Assembly: GCA_023374025.1 (NCBI GenBank)
Contig: SIJG01000008.1
Coordinates: 2,636,557-2,700,556 of the forward strand
Reading direction: 5' to 3'
DNA from: Heterodera schachtii
Taxonomy: Eukaryota > Nematoda > Chromadorea > Rhabditida > Heteroderidae
DNA: 64,000 bases
The translations under genes and the position numbers were made by a program. Shown piece after piece: positions 1 to 12,312 of the stretch (positions are counted from its first letter, which is position 1; each line of letters opens with the position of its first letter). The notes under the pieces were generated by a model. The model worked only from the letters and a program-made list of their open reading frames with translations. It had not been told where the DNA came from and did not search any database.

Positions 1-2099
1 CTCCTCCCCTCTCTTCTCCCCGTTTACCCATCCCTTCCCCGTGGTGCTGCCCAATTTGATTTGCATTTTTTGGGGTGGTGTCAAATGCCTTCAACAGCAA
101 GCACATCGTTGCCGGTTGCCCGTCGTTCTTCGTTCCCACCCCGCCCCCCGCGCCCTTTCGTGCCCATTTGGCCTTTTTCACCCATTTCTCCTACCCTTCC
201 CCCCCCCTGCCCTCTTATAAATCCTTGTTATACCCTATTATATTCTAACGTTAACACAATGTGTTGGTGTCCCAATGACCCGGGCCATTAAATGTGCCCG
301 TTTTTCCGGACGGAACCGACAGCGATGCCGAGACCAAGCAAAATATATTTTTATGAAATTTTCACCTAGAGAATCGGTGCCCTTGCATTTTTGGAGTCTC
401 GGCTTCAACTCTTGGGATCATCATTTCCTGAGTCTTGATTTTCGAGTCGAGAAATTGCTCGGGCATTTTTTGTGGCCTCGATTCCGAAACACTGGCACAA
501 TTCTCGGTATCAGAATTAACTGAGTTTCAGCAAAATTTCGAACCCTTTTAATCGCCATTTAAATATAATCCCTCGAAAATCGGGTTGGGACGGGGATAAT
601 CTGACCCCCGCCTGGGGGGAGGGCAAATATTTGTGTGGGGCCGGGGTGTGAAATTGACACCCAAGAGAAGAAAGAGGCTGTGGTGGTGCCAATGGAGTGG
701 ACAATCTCTGACCACTGTTGTGTGAGTGGTGGCCGGCCAAAAGGCCAAAGGTCACGCGCCTCGGGCGTGGCGATGGGGGACACAAAGCTTGTGGCCAAAG
801 AAAGCATGGGGGCAATGGCCATGCGCTTTTGGTTGGGGCAAGTTGGGCTCCTCAAATTACATGGCTAACATCACACACACCTCTGCTAAGCTACGAATTT
901 TCCCCCCAATTTTTCACCCTTCACCCCGAGGCGCCGATTCGACGATTTGGCCACTTGGCCAAGGAATGTATCTAGCGCGCCCCTCACCCTCCCTACCCTC
1001 TTTGGCTGCAGTTGTACGCCGAAGACATCCCCTGGGTAGGGGGGGGGGGGGGGAAGGACACACAATACTCATCCCTTGGGGTGGGAGGATTTTCTCGAAT
1101 AGTAGCCGAGGATGAAGCAGCGGCAGTGTAAGAGCTAGGCGGAGAGGGAGGGGAGGCTTTTCCTTTGTCTTCAACCGACCCCTCCCCCGCCACTCCCATT
1201 GACCTGGCCAAGCTTCAAGTGGCCAACATCGGTGGGGACTTGGCCCGGGCGCTCTCTCAGTTTTCTTGGCCAATTTCGGCGGATGCGCAGAAGAAGTAAA
1301 GTTTTGTAACGTACAACTACAACAACATTGTTGTATTGTGTTTCCTCCCCAAACGATTAGTGACTGAAAAGTCGGGGAAGTCTAGAGAAATTTTAAAAAT
1401 GTCGGGGAAAACAAATTTTCATAAATTTTTTTATTATTTAAATTTGTTTAAACAATGCACAACATATGTTTAAACTATAAGCGACCAATAGCATTTAGCA
1501 TAAAATAGTAAGTTTTAATCTGAATTTTGATAGGGAAAAAATTTTTTTCAAATCCTAACTTTTTTGTTTTAATTTCTCAGAAATAAAATGGGTGAATTTT
1601 ATTTAAATTATTTTTAATTTAAATTCTCAATAAACGTTTATTCAGTCACAGAAAGTTGGAAACATAAATTACAACATTCCATAAAAATTCTCTTCCTAAA
1701 TAAAAACTGATCATTTTTCTCAATGCCTTTTCCTACTACTTTGATCCCCCACTAATTTTATTGATCATTTTCCATTTCTGATCACTTTTTACTGTATTAC
1801 AAAGTGTCGGCAAAAATGTTTAAAAATGCAATTTTTTATTTTTGTACACTGTCCACTCCATTGAAAATCTATCTTTCCGCGTCTGGTGTGTGTTTATCTT
1901 CTCCGATACATCTGTTGCTGATCAAAAATCCGCGGATGTCCCATCGCGAAAAAAATTCTGGTATTTTTATCTTCCCAACAAAATCGCATTTTTCATTTAC
2001 ACCATGTACCCCTGCTTCTTATGTTTATGTACCTACATGTTTCCCCCATGCGCTTCTTTCGGCTCTTCAAATTCGATCCATTGTTCGTCCCAGCCGGGG

Positions 2100-2490
2100 G
2101 CCGGCTTTTCCTCCCTCTTTTCCCGGCTTTTCCTCCCTCTTTTCCCGGCTTTTCCTTCCTCTTTTCCCGGCTTTTCCTCCCTCTTTTCCCGGCTTTTCCT
2201 CCCTCTTTTCCCGGCTTTTCCTTCCTCTTTTCCCGGCTTTTCCTCCCTCTTTTCCTCCTCTCCGTTGTATCCCCTCTTCCCGGTTTTTCCTTCCTCTTTC
2301 CCGGCTTTTCCTCTCCTCCTTTAGATCCCTTCTTCTCGGCTTTTCCTCACTCTTTCCCGGCTTTTCCTCCCCTCATTTGAGTCTCTCTTTCTCGGCTTTT
2401 CCTCCCTCTTTCCCGGCTTTTCCCCTCCTCCTTTGGGTCCCTCTTTTCCGGGATTTTCCTCCTCTCGCTGGATTTCCCCCTTCTAGGTTT
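2100..2490. repeat. CT-rich minisatellite, 22-bp unit
   Basis: A unit reading roughly CGGCTTTTCC-TCCCTCTTTTCC repeats almost perfectly from 2101 to about 2260 and then degenerates to about 2490. All three frames stay open, which creates long spurious Pro/Phe/Ser-rich reading frames. Confidence 0.85.
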
Positions 2491-4649
2491 TTCCTTTTTT
2501 GACCATACCTTTGCTTCCCGGGACCATTTTTGGCTTTTCCTACCCCCTTCCTTTTGGCCTCCTTTCCCTAAGGTCCGCCTCCAGGCATTTCTCATCATTC
2601 CACTTGGCCATTTCTTGGCTTATCGGCTTCTCCTCCCCTTGGACCACCTCTCGGCTTCCCCCCGCCCCCGATTCTTGCGCATTGTTCGGCGCGGAAGTTG
2701 TTGACGGAGAATGAATGAATGAATTATGATGATGAGTGCTTTACTCTATGTATGCTTCATCTTCATTCTTTTCCCGTTTCTGTCCCCGCTTATCCTTTTT
2801 CTCCTATTATTATTCTTATTATTAATTTTATTATTACAAAGCTTTCCATCATAAATTTTGCCCTTTGTGCCCTGCCCGGGCTGGGGGGGGGGGGGGGGAG
2901 ATTTCGGTGCCGTCAGTTCAGTTACCGCATATTTTATTGAATCGCATGCCATTGTACTGTGGATCTGACATATCTTACATCCTCGTAAAAATCCAAATTC
3001 AGTGCCATCTCTTGTGGTCTCTCTGCCCCGTATCCCATCCATCCCCTAATTAAGATGATCCATATCGCTTGGCATTTTTTCTGCCATCATTTAACTATTC
3101 GAGACTTTCGCGGTCGATTTGCATGTTAATTTTCACCGTTTTGCGAATAATTCCTGCGAAAATCCTGAGGCAAAATATTGTTCACTTCTGTTAAATGGCC
3201 ACGGCACGGCACCGCGCGTCCTGGTACTGATCTGTCCCGCTCTCACATATAAAAGCATCACAGACACAGAACCCACAAAAAGTGCACGGCTTTGGTGGAA
3301 CAATAAAAAAAATTATATATATATTTGGCGTATGGCACTGCGCGAGTATTCGATGGACCGTTGGAATTGGGCAGCGGGAAGGGCATCCAATCGCCCATCC
3401 GTCGTCCCCACCCGCGCCGGCGGGGATTTAACAAATAATTTGGGACGCGCGGGAGGGGCCAATGCGGCGCGGGGGAGGAAAATTGGTCGCAAATTGGCGA
3501 CAGCAGCCCAAAATTGGGTGATGATGCTGATGCATATTGTTCATTTGTGTGTCTATGAATTACGATTGATTTTTTAACTCTTTATCGTTCTAATCACTTT
3601 ATTTTTTTTTTTTTTGCTTTTTACGCGTATTGATTTTGCGCCTTATTTGGTTAGCTTAATGTGATCACTACTGATCAGGACATGTGCGAGAGTTTATCGG
3701 TTTTTGACTGGGGGCTCAATTTTGAGGGATTATTTTCGAGTTTTGGGTCTCGGAAATCTTTTTCTCAATCAGATCATCCTTAAGCCATGATTATCCTTCG
3801 CATTAAACAAAGTCAGATCAGTTCTAATCAATCAAGCACAATTCTCATGCGCTTTATTGCTGTTATACGATCACCACATCTCTGCTGATCTGGCTCTTTT
3901 ATGATCTGGTGCTGATCATCCATCAGACCTTGATCAGAACTTTAAAAAAAATTTTGCTAATTTTTTTAAGCTTATTTAAAACTTAAAAAAATTAAGATTT
4001 TTTAAGTTTTTCCAGAAAAAAAGTTTATTCAAATTTTTTGAGAAAAATTTAAGGTTTGAATTGAAAATTTAAAAAAATATACAGTACACAAAATGCCGTT
4101 TTATAAACTGCCGTGACATCAGCTATACACCTCTATCAATTTATTGCCTTATCCACCATATCTCCCCCTTCCCCCTCCCCTTTGTCGCTATGCTTTTCTA
4201 ATAAGCCCATAAAAATGTCGAATGCCATTCATCATTTTTACCCGTCAGTTTGCCCGCCCGTCCGTCGGGGGTCATTCCGAGCCCCGAGGGGTCGTCCGGC
4301 CATGACAAATAATAATACAACATAAACTTGTCACCATATGTTGTCTCGCCTCCCCGCGCCCCCTCTTTTTGTGCTCATATGCCAAACGTACGCGGGGTGC
4401 CAATTCATTCGCCGTCCCACCGCGCCGCCGTCGGCGGGCGTTGCGGGCCGGCCAACTCCGTCTCGCCAATTCCGTCCCAGGCAAAATTAAGAAGCCCATT
4501 TTTTGTTTTCTTTATTGACCAAATTTTACAAGAATTTTTCAGCATAATTTGAAAACTCTACCATGTTTAGCTTTTTTAAGCTATTGCTACGCGATTAAAA
4601 AACTGGCAAAAAAAAATATGTTGAACATGATTCTGTACTTAGAAAATTT

Positions 4650-4940
4650 GGCGGGATTCCCAGTTTGCAATCACTTTTTGGAAACTTCGGGATTACAGGG
4701 TTTTGTGGGATTAATCCCCCGGGATCCCGTCCCGTAAAAATCTTGAGTTCCAAATCCCGCAGCGGGATCCGTTAACTTTGAAATTTCCAGTCTGTGGGAC
4801 GGAGTTGGGCGGGACGGAGTTGGCCCGCTTCGTCCCCCTGCGGGGGATGTGCTTTTGAAAAGAATAAATGTGTTTATAAATATGAATGAATTTGATGAGA
4901 TAAAATCAACAATTCCCATCGTCTCCCGTCCCCCCGGGGC
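4650..4940. repeat. GC-rich dispersed repeat with GGGATCCCGTCCCG motif
   Basis: A GC-rich patch inside AT-rich DNA contains palindromic GGGATCCCG and CGGGAC-type words. The same GGGATCCCGTCCCG word recurs near 54640, so this is part of a dispersed element rather than a gene. Confidence 0.45.
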
Positions 4941-6269
4941 GCATCATTTTGTTCGTGTTCATCCCCAGCAACCAACCATCAACAGACTCTTCGTTTTCTT
5001 CATTCTCCAAAACATCAAATCTTTGCAATAAATCTGCCCAATTAAATTGATCATAGCGCAATTTTATGCGCTTTAAATTTGTGTTTATTTGAAATTCATT
5101 TTCAATTTAATTGTATTTAAAAAAAAAGTTTTTTGTTTTAAATATTGAACTGATAAAAAGGGAAAGAAGAAAAGAATTTTATAAATTTAGATTTTATAAT
5201 TGGGTTAAATTAAAAAAAAAATCCTTAAAAAACGAAAAATTGCGTCAAAAATGCCTTTAAATGGATTGATTATTTTTGAGCTTTTTCCCAAATAATCTAC
5301 TTTAATATATAGTATTTTAATATTTAATTTTTTAACCAAATTATTTAAATTTGCTTAATATTTTATTTATTTCCTTTTTTCCAATTTTTAATTAAAATTC
5401 ATTTTTAATTTTTAGTCTTAGCATGTGATTTATTAATTATCCCTTCAAAAATTATGCTATAATTTTTTATTTGACTTACATTTTTCAAAAAATCACTTTT
5501 TTGTGTTTGTTTTGGTTTTGTCTCCGTTGGTACGGGCGATTAATTTATTAATTTTTCTAATTTCCCCCCGTAGGGCGTAATTGCTTTTGCTTTATCCAAG
5601 CGAATTCTTTTCCCTTTTTATAATCCATGAAAAATGATCCTCAAAAATATGTTTCAAATAAAATATTTTAATTATTTTTTCAAAAAATAAACGACTTAAT
5701 AATTACAAAACTCGAAAACAAAATCTAAAAATTAATAATTTTTAATTAAATATAATTTTTAAACATTATTAATTTTCCTTCAAAAATAAAATTTGTCGTA
5801 AAAATTGCGCATAAATTTATGAACTCATTTAAAAATTAATTTGTTACATTTTAAATAATTGAAAAATTATTCCATTTTTTCCTGGGGCGCATTTCTGTTC
5901 CAAAATTATATTTAATTAAATAAATTAAACACAAAAATTTTATTGCCGCGTAAAGGTCGTTCGTTCGTCCGTCCGTCGGCCATCAGCCAACCCATAAAAA
6001 TTTGTCGCATTTTTATGCACAAAAATTTGTTTCGCATAAATTTTTTTTTTGTTCGTCGCCCTCCCAAAACTCACAAAAATGTGATGGCTGGGCTGATCAA
6101 CAACCAAAAACAACAAAACTGATCAATCGCTTCTGCATTCTGCTGACTGTCAGAACAGATGGTGGGTATGGTGGTAATAAACCGCGCGCGAAAAGAAAAT
6201 TCGAAAATTGCAAATCCCCCCAATTTTTGCCCCCCCCAGAAAATCCCCAAATCCCCCCTATTATTTTAG

Positions 6270-6347
6270 TGGCGGCAAATATTTGTCGTCGTCGTCAGCT
6301 TTTTGTGTTGATTCTGCTGATGGCATTTGCGTGCAAATATAATTTCT
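6270..6347 (+). other. Candidate signal-peptide exon of crumbs
   Basis: An acceptor TTATTTTAG is followed by TGGCGGCAAAT. If the preceding exon ended in A, the start codon would be split A|TG and the exon would encode a short basic stretch plus the hydrophobic core LFVLILLMAFA, a very good signal peptide. A GT at 6348 would end it in phase 1, the phase needed to join the exon at 6858. The upstream exon has not been found and the donor GTTATT is weak. An in-frame ATG at 6764 directly upstream of 6858 is the alternative start. Confidence 0.3.
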
Positions 6348-6857
6348 GTTATTTGTACGATCTTTTTTTGTGTTTATAATAGCATCAAAATTCGCATTTT
6401 TTTAATTGGTTTTGGACTAATTACCCTAATTACACACTGTTCTCATTAGTCGCCAAATTTATATTTACTTAAAAAAATTATTTTTAATTAGATAAATTAT
6501 CCACATTACCCTGTTTCAATTGAAATGCGTAAAAACTTTATGTGTTACTCCATATTTTCTCTTTTTTCTTAATAAATATAATAAAATTTAATTATCTATT
6601 TTATTGCCATCATTAAATATTATTGCTGTATTTTTTAAAGTTTTTTTTTTATAATTATTAAAATAATTTAAAAAATATTTCAGCCTTATTCAAATCAAAA
6701 ATGAATTAATAGTATGTAAACTGAACAAAATGACGTCAAATTTGCTCAAAAAACACCAGAAAAATGGTGGCGCCGTTTGCCTTCTCCTTCTTCTCAATTT
6801 ATTTGGTTGGAGAAAATTTTTCAAAAATTTTCGTAAATTTTCAAAAAAAAATTTCAG

Positions 6858-9800
6858 CCCTTCCCCTCCTTTCAATCGGAGATCGCCAGGTCAACAGCAG
6901 TGAAAAATGCCGGTCAAATGTGTGCTTTAATGACGGCCAATGCTTTGTGAGCAGAGGCGGCGGTCGTGAGACGAAATTTTTCTGCGAATGCAGGCACTTA
7001 AAATTTAAAAATTTTTTGGAAATTTTTAGCCCTGGGGATTTTTTGGAAAATTAATTTTATTATTTTATCATGTTAATTCAGAAGTCATTGGCAGGCTGCA
7101 TCACAAAACAAAAAATTTTTTATAGCTATATTTAAAGAAAATTAGGATATAAAAAAAAACTGGAATTTCTTAGGGTTGTAAAAAAAAGGTATAAAATTTC
7201 TAAAAATTCTAATTTTCTTGAAAAATTTTGACCTACCCTGTCTTAATCTCCCCAAATTTGTTCAAGGAGCGGCTTTGCCGGGCTGTTATGTGAATTGCAG
7301 TGCGAAATGAAATGCCTAAATGGTGGAAAGTGCCAAAAAACGACGGACAAGGGCGAATTTTGTGAATGCCCTGAGGGTAAAAACAATTAGCTCAAAATAA
7401 CAAATTTTTAGATCATATTAATGCTTAACTTGTAATTGAGAAAGTTTAGATGCGACTTTTTTTTTTGAAATATTTGTTTAAATTTTTCATTTTTTAATAT
7501 TTTTAAATTTTCTTATCGCCCTGAGGCAAAACCGAGCATCAATCAGGACCAATTAGTGGAATAATGCCATAAAAATCTTATTATGAAATTTAGTTTTATA
7601 TGTTTTTAAAAATTTTTTCCAGGTTTTCATGGACCGTTATGTGGCGAAAAATTGGTGGAAAACCCGGTCGTCGCGGAAGTGGAAGATTGCCGTCAGAGTT
7701 CGCGTGGATGTCCATTTGCGCATGTTTGCCTCCAGGACCCGGAGAGCGGCGAGTTCCATTGCGAGTGCGTATTTTACAATAATTGCTGGAACAACTGCTC
7801 GAGAGTCTTGACATGGTGAAATTCTCGAGTTTTTTTTTTGTGGCAGCTCGAGTCTTGACACGAGAGATTTCTTGGATTTTTTTGGGCTTGAAATTTTTTG
7901 GTTGGTCGGAATTAGCTGGAATCTCGAACCTAATAATCTAGCCTGACCAAATCGTTTTCCGGGATCACTGGCATTTGGCTCCACTAATTAGCCAAATTTT
8001 AATTTATTTTTATTGCCTTGGTAATGAATGGGTTAATCAAACATTACAAATCGATACAGTCTAACTAATTTCCCTGCTTAATAGAAGGAATTTGTGCTTG
8101 CGCTGGGGACAGTCGCCGTGTGCCAACAACGCAACGTGCCGACCAATTAAGGTGGATTGATTGAGATAAGAGGAGGGGGAATTACTAAGAAAATTTTCTC
8201 GAGGGTAAAGTTGGGCTCGAGGAATTTTTATTTGTTTTTCAAATTCTTTATTAAATTATTTAAGATTTAGGTTTGAATTTAGTTTTTTTTTAATTTCTTG
8301 GCTATATTATTATTAATTAGAAAGAATAAATTTAAATTAATAATTATTTTTGGGGTTTGACAATTAATAGGAGGAATCTCCCATTTTAGCTTCTTTTTTT
8401 TAATTGTTCGGCATTTTTTGTTTCGGTCTTAATTCTCGGATTTCGGTGCCAATTCTCGGGAAAATTATAGCCCGGGGCATCGGGCAAAATTGTTCAAAGA
8501 CAAACGAAAAAAACCAATTCTAATCAGAATGACTTTGTCGTGCCAATTCTCGGTGAAATTATAGCCCGGGGCATCGGGCACGAATTTTGTTCAAAGACAG
8601 ACGAAAAAAACCAATTCTAATCAGAATGACTTTGTCTGCGAGTGCAAGGCCGGCTTCGACGGACGGCACTGTGCCGACGACATCGACGAGTGCCAAGCGG
8701 CAAATGTGGGCCGAAGTGCCGAAACCGTCGATGCTTCGTCATCACATGCTTTTGGTGGTGATGATGCCGGTGGTGGACGCGAATTGTCGCTATTGCGCGG
8801 CCCGTGCCAAAATGGGGGCAAATGTGTGAATTTGCCCGGCACTTTTGAGTGCCAATGCCCGCCCGGTTTTGAAGGTGGGTAGATATGGTTCTGGGTTTGC
8901 CAAACCCGGGTAGAGTGCCGAGAATGGCATTGTTTTTAATGGCATTTTTCATTGCTAACATTTTTTGCGGCATATTCGGGTTGGGGACATTTGTCTGATT
9001 TCTGGGGATGTAATCAGCTTTCGAGTGTAAAAAAAAAGAGAATCCGGAAGGCCTATGACTAAATTTTTTCGTAAAATCCGAAATTCCCCGGTGCAAAAAA
9101 AAGTTCATCTTAATTGGAATTAAATCGGAGTAAAATATCGCCCAGAAATTGGATCTGGTGCACAAAAATAAATTCATTAAATTGGAATTTTTGTCTAAAA
9201 TTTTTATTTGGAAGACTGTTCACTAGACCCCCTAAAAATGATGAAAACATGGAAAATTGCCGTTTTTTTATTTGATTTTTAAAAAATTTTTGGCTTCTTT
9301 TTCCATGTTTCGGTCGGGCTTTTACACCAATTTTTGGGCTTCAAATTTATCAATTTAAGTGTGAAATTAATTAAATTTTTTTTTAATTTTAACGCAAAAC
9401 CCTGGTAAAAAATTGGAAAATTTTGGCAAAGAAATTGGAAAATTTTGCCCAACAATTACACATCCCACAGGCCCCATTTGCCAACACCACATTGGCACTT
9501 GCGTGACCAGCCCATGCGGTCGGCATGGCAAGTGCAAAGACATGGACAACCGCGGCAACTACCGGTGCCATTGCCATGCCAATTTCACCGGCACACATTG
9601 CGAGACAGAATGCCAACCACCGCGCATTGTGGCGCCGTCAAATGCATCGTCCGGCGCTGGCGGTGCGGAATGCGTTTGCCCTGCGGGGAAAATGGTGGCG
9701 CATTTAAAAAAATTAAATTGAATTATTTCTTTGAATTAATTTGTAAGTGAGACATATAACTGATAAAACTCGGGTTAAAGTGACCAAAGCCGCCGCATTA

Positions 9801-12312
9801 CATTTAAAGGGATAATAGAAGAGGGTTTAAAACGCACACAAGGCGACCTAAAAATAATAAATTTTAATTATTTTCAAATTATTATTTTTTTTTACAGATT
9901 TTTGGCAAATTTTAATATTCTTTAATTCTTCATAAAAATGACCGAGAAACTTTCTGTTGAATCAAAGCAATTATCAAAAAATAGTCGCAAAGACAATGCA
10001 TTTCAGTTTTTTAGTTAATTATTTTTCTCGATTTTGTACTTAATTTTTTTAAACGATTTTAAGCAAATTTTCATCCCTCATATTTCATTTTTAAAGTCTC
10101 AGAAATCATCACCAAACTTCGGAAGGATATTACAAAAATGAAAAGGATAATTCAAATTTGGGCTCCATAGGTTAAGTTTAAAAATATTTGATGATTTTCA
10201 ATTTTTTAAATTTTTTTTTACCCTATTTTTTATTAGGCTTTAAAGCTTCATAATTTGGCTTTTTTAAATTTATATTGGATCATGCATATCTCTACGAAAA
10301 ATGGTCAAATGTTGTTCCTAAATTTTTGAAAAATTTTTTCGCACCCATTGAATTGAGTGCTCAAAAAATTTGATCATTTTTAAGTATGGCATTTTGCCAA
10401 AATTATGCCAATAATACATTTAAAGGGTGATCACTGTGAGTTGGATGTGATGGCAGCAGCACTGTGTGCCGGAGAAGATGGTACTGGCACCAATGGTCAG
10501 TGCCAAAATGGTGGCCAATGCGTGCCGGCCGGCACAAAAGCATTTTGTATATGCCCGACGGGGTAAAAATGAATTATTCAAATTTAAAAAAGTACTAATT
10601 GTATTAATTAGTTTTTCTGGCCCAAAATGTGAGCACCGCGATTTGAGTACAGCAACAACAACAACAACAACAGCAGCAGAAAGCGCAGATGAAGCAACTA
10701 CAAAACGAAGCACTGCTGCTATTGATCATCAATCAGATGAAGATGACCAACAATGCCGAGTCAAAGGGTGGGAAATGTTATTTAAATTAAAATTTATAAT
10801 TATTGCAAATTTCATTATTAATTTTTCAATATTTAATTTTAATAAACTTTTATTATCAGTTTTAAATTTTGAATTTCTCATTTAATTACATTTGACTATA
10901 AATTATTTTTTTTGGAAATTAAATTAACTCTAATGATCTCCAACAATTTTTCAAAGAAAGTCCTTCAAAATTTTGTGTTCCTTTAAAGTTTTAAGTTCAA
11001 CGCAATTTCAATTTTTTTAAATTTTTGTGATCCTTATTTCCAAGAATAATGAAAAATCGTTGTTTCCAGAGCATAGAAGAATAAGCAATTAATCAAGTCC
11101 TCAATTTCCACTATAACTTTCTATAACTTTTTTCTTTGGCAACCAAATCCAATAATCTTAGTATCATTCGAAAGCTTAACATGTTTGAAGCTTTTTCTAA
11201 GCTATTGCTTCGCGATTAGACAATTATCAAAAAAGTTATACATGAAAATTGCTAAAAACTCGAAATTTTTGAAGTTTTTTCTTAATAAAATTTTTTCCAG
11301 GCTTGAAAAACTTTTCGCTTTTTGTAAGGCTAATAGAGCATGTTAAGAGAGCTTTCGAATGATACCAAGATTATTGGTTACATAAAGTCAATTAATTTAT
11401 CAGTCCTTGGCAATGTAATGTGTCCTTGAAAAAATCAAAAAACAAAAATTCTTTTTTCTCAAGTACATTTGCAATGTTTTTTAAAGAAAGAAATGCCTGC
11501 ATGGTGGTCAATGTGTTCAACATCATCATGAAAATGGGAACAAAATCAGCATCAGCCCATATTGCAAATGCGTCAAAAATTTTACGGGTAGGAAAAAATT
11601 TAAAATTGCGTTAATTTAAAAATAATAGCATTAAAATTTATAAAAATTTGCCCAGCTGCGCTACCGTAAAAATTTTTTAAAATTTTTGAAAAATACGATA
11701 AAAAACTGTATTATAAATATTGAAATTTGCCGGTCGGCGAGCGACTAACTTTAACCGCCTAAAATTTTCAAATTTTGTCGAGGAAGCCATAAAAAAACTC
11801 GTCGCCCAAAAATATCTTTCCCCGCTGCGCCTACCGTAAAATTTAGTAAATTTTTCAAAAAAGGCACTGTAAATTTCAAAAAAAATCCCCAGTTGCTAAG
11901 CGCTTACCCTAACCGCCTAAAACTTTCTAAAAAATTTTCGAAAAACCCAAAAAATTTGTCGCCTTAGCATTACTCCCAACCCCAAAAAAATTCTCGCTTT
12001 TTAGGCATTTGGTGTGAACAAAAAACTGTCAAGAACAAAACTGTGCCGACAAAAGCATCATCATCATCTTCCATCACCAATCATTGCACGCCTAATCCAT
12101 GCTTAAATGAGGGCAAATGTGTGGAGAAGGAAAATGGTAAAAAAAATGAATTTAAATTTTAAAATTTTCGAAAATTCTATTCCGCAGGCCCCTTCTGTGA
12201 GTGCCCGACTGGCCTGTTCACGGGCACCCGCTGCCAGCTAAAATGCCATTGTTTGTCCGACGAAGTGTGTGCCGAATCGGCGGTCCAGCGAGGGCTGGTC
12301 GAGTGCTATCGG
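6858..12312 (+). other. crb: crumbs N-terminal EGF array (exons 1-11)
   Basis: Exons: 6858-6993, 7267-7376, 7623-7815, 8088-8151, 8625-8874, 9471-9694, 10426-10562, 10612-10767, 11487-11587, 12005-12136, 12188-12312. They encode roughly ten EGF-like repeats with the CxCxxGFxGxxC signature (for example [24 protein letters not shown]). One repeat starts DIDEC, the calcium-binding form, and has an unusually long insert of about 38 residues between its first two cysteines. Exon 8 carries a threonine run. Exon 1 ends at a GC donor (CAG|GCACTT) that the phase and the EGF consensus both require. The junction of exons 3 and 4 is the weakest: it is in frame with 7815|8088, but the resulting third EGF lacks the usual GFxG. 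Intron 7 is only 49 bp. Confidence 0.85.

Larger units (their letters stand above)
1..6857. other. Non-coding 5' flank of crumbs, no convincing gene
   Basis: I find no recognisable protein in this stretch on either strand. The first 5 kb alternates GC-rich low-complexity segments (CT-rich tracts, poly-G runs near 1040 and 2880) with AT-rich DNA; 5-6.7 kb is almost purely AT-rich. Open frames here, for example around 3119-3577 and 516-1273, are low complexity and resemble no family I know. The 5' exons and promoter of crumbs should lie here because the first certain crumbs exon starts in phase 1, so something upstream must be spliced to it or an in-frame ATG at 6764 must be used. Confidence 0.6.

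Noticed and set aside
1804..2502. 232-codon ORF rich in Phe, Pro and Ser
   Set aside because: It is the 22-bp CT-rich minisatellite open in several frames, with no domain and no splice or start support.
3119..3577. 152-codon ORF
   Set aside because: No recognisable family, mixed low-complexity composition, and no neighbouring exon with matching phase.
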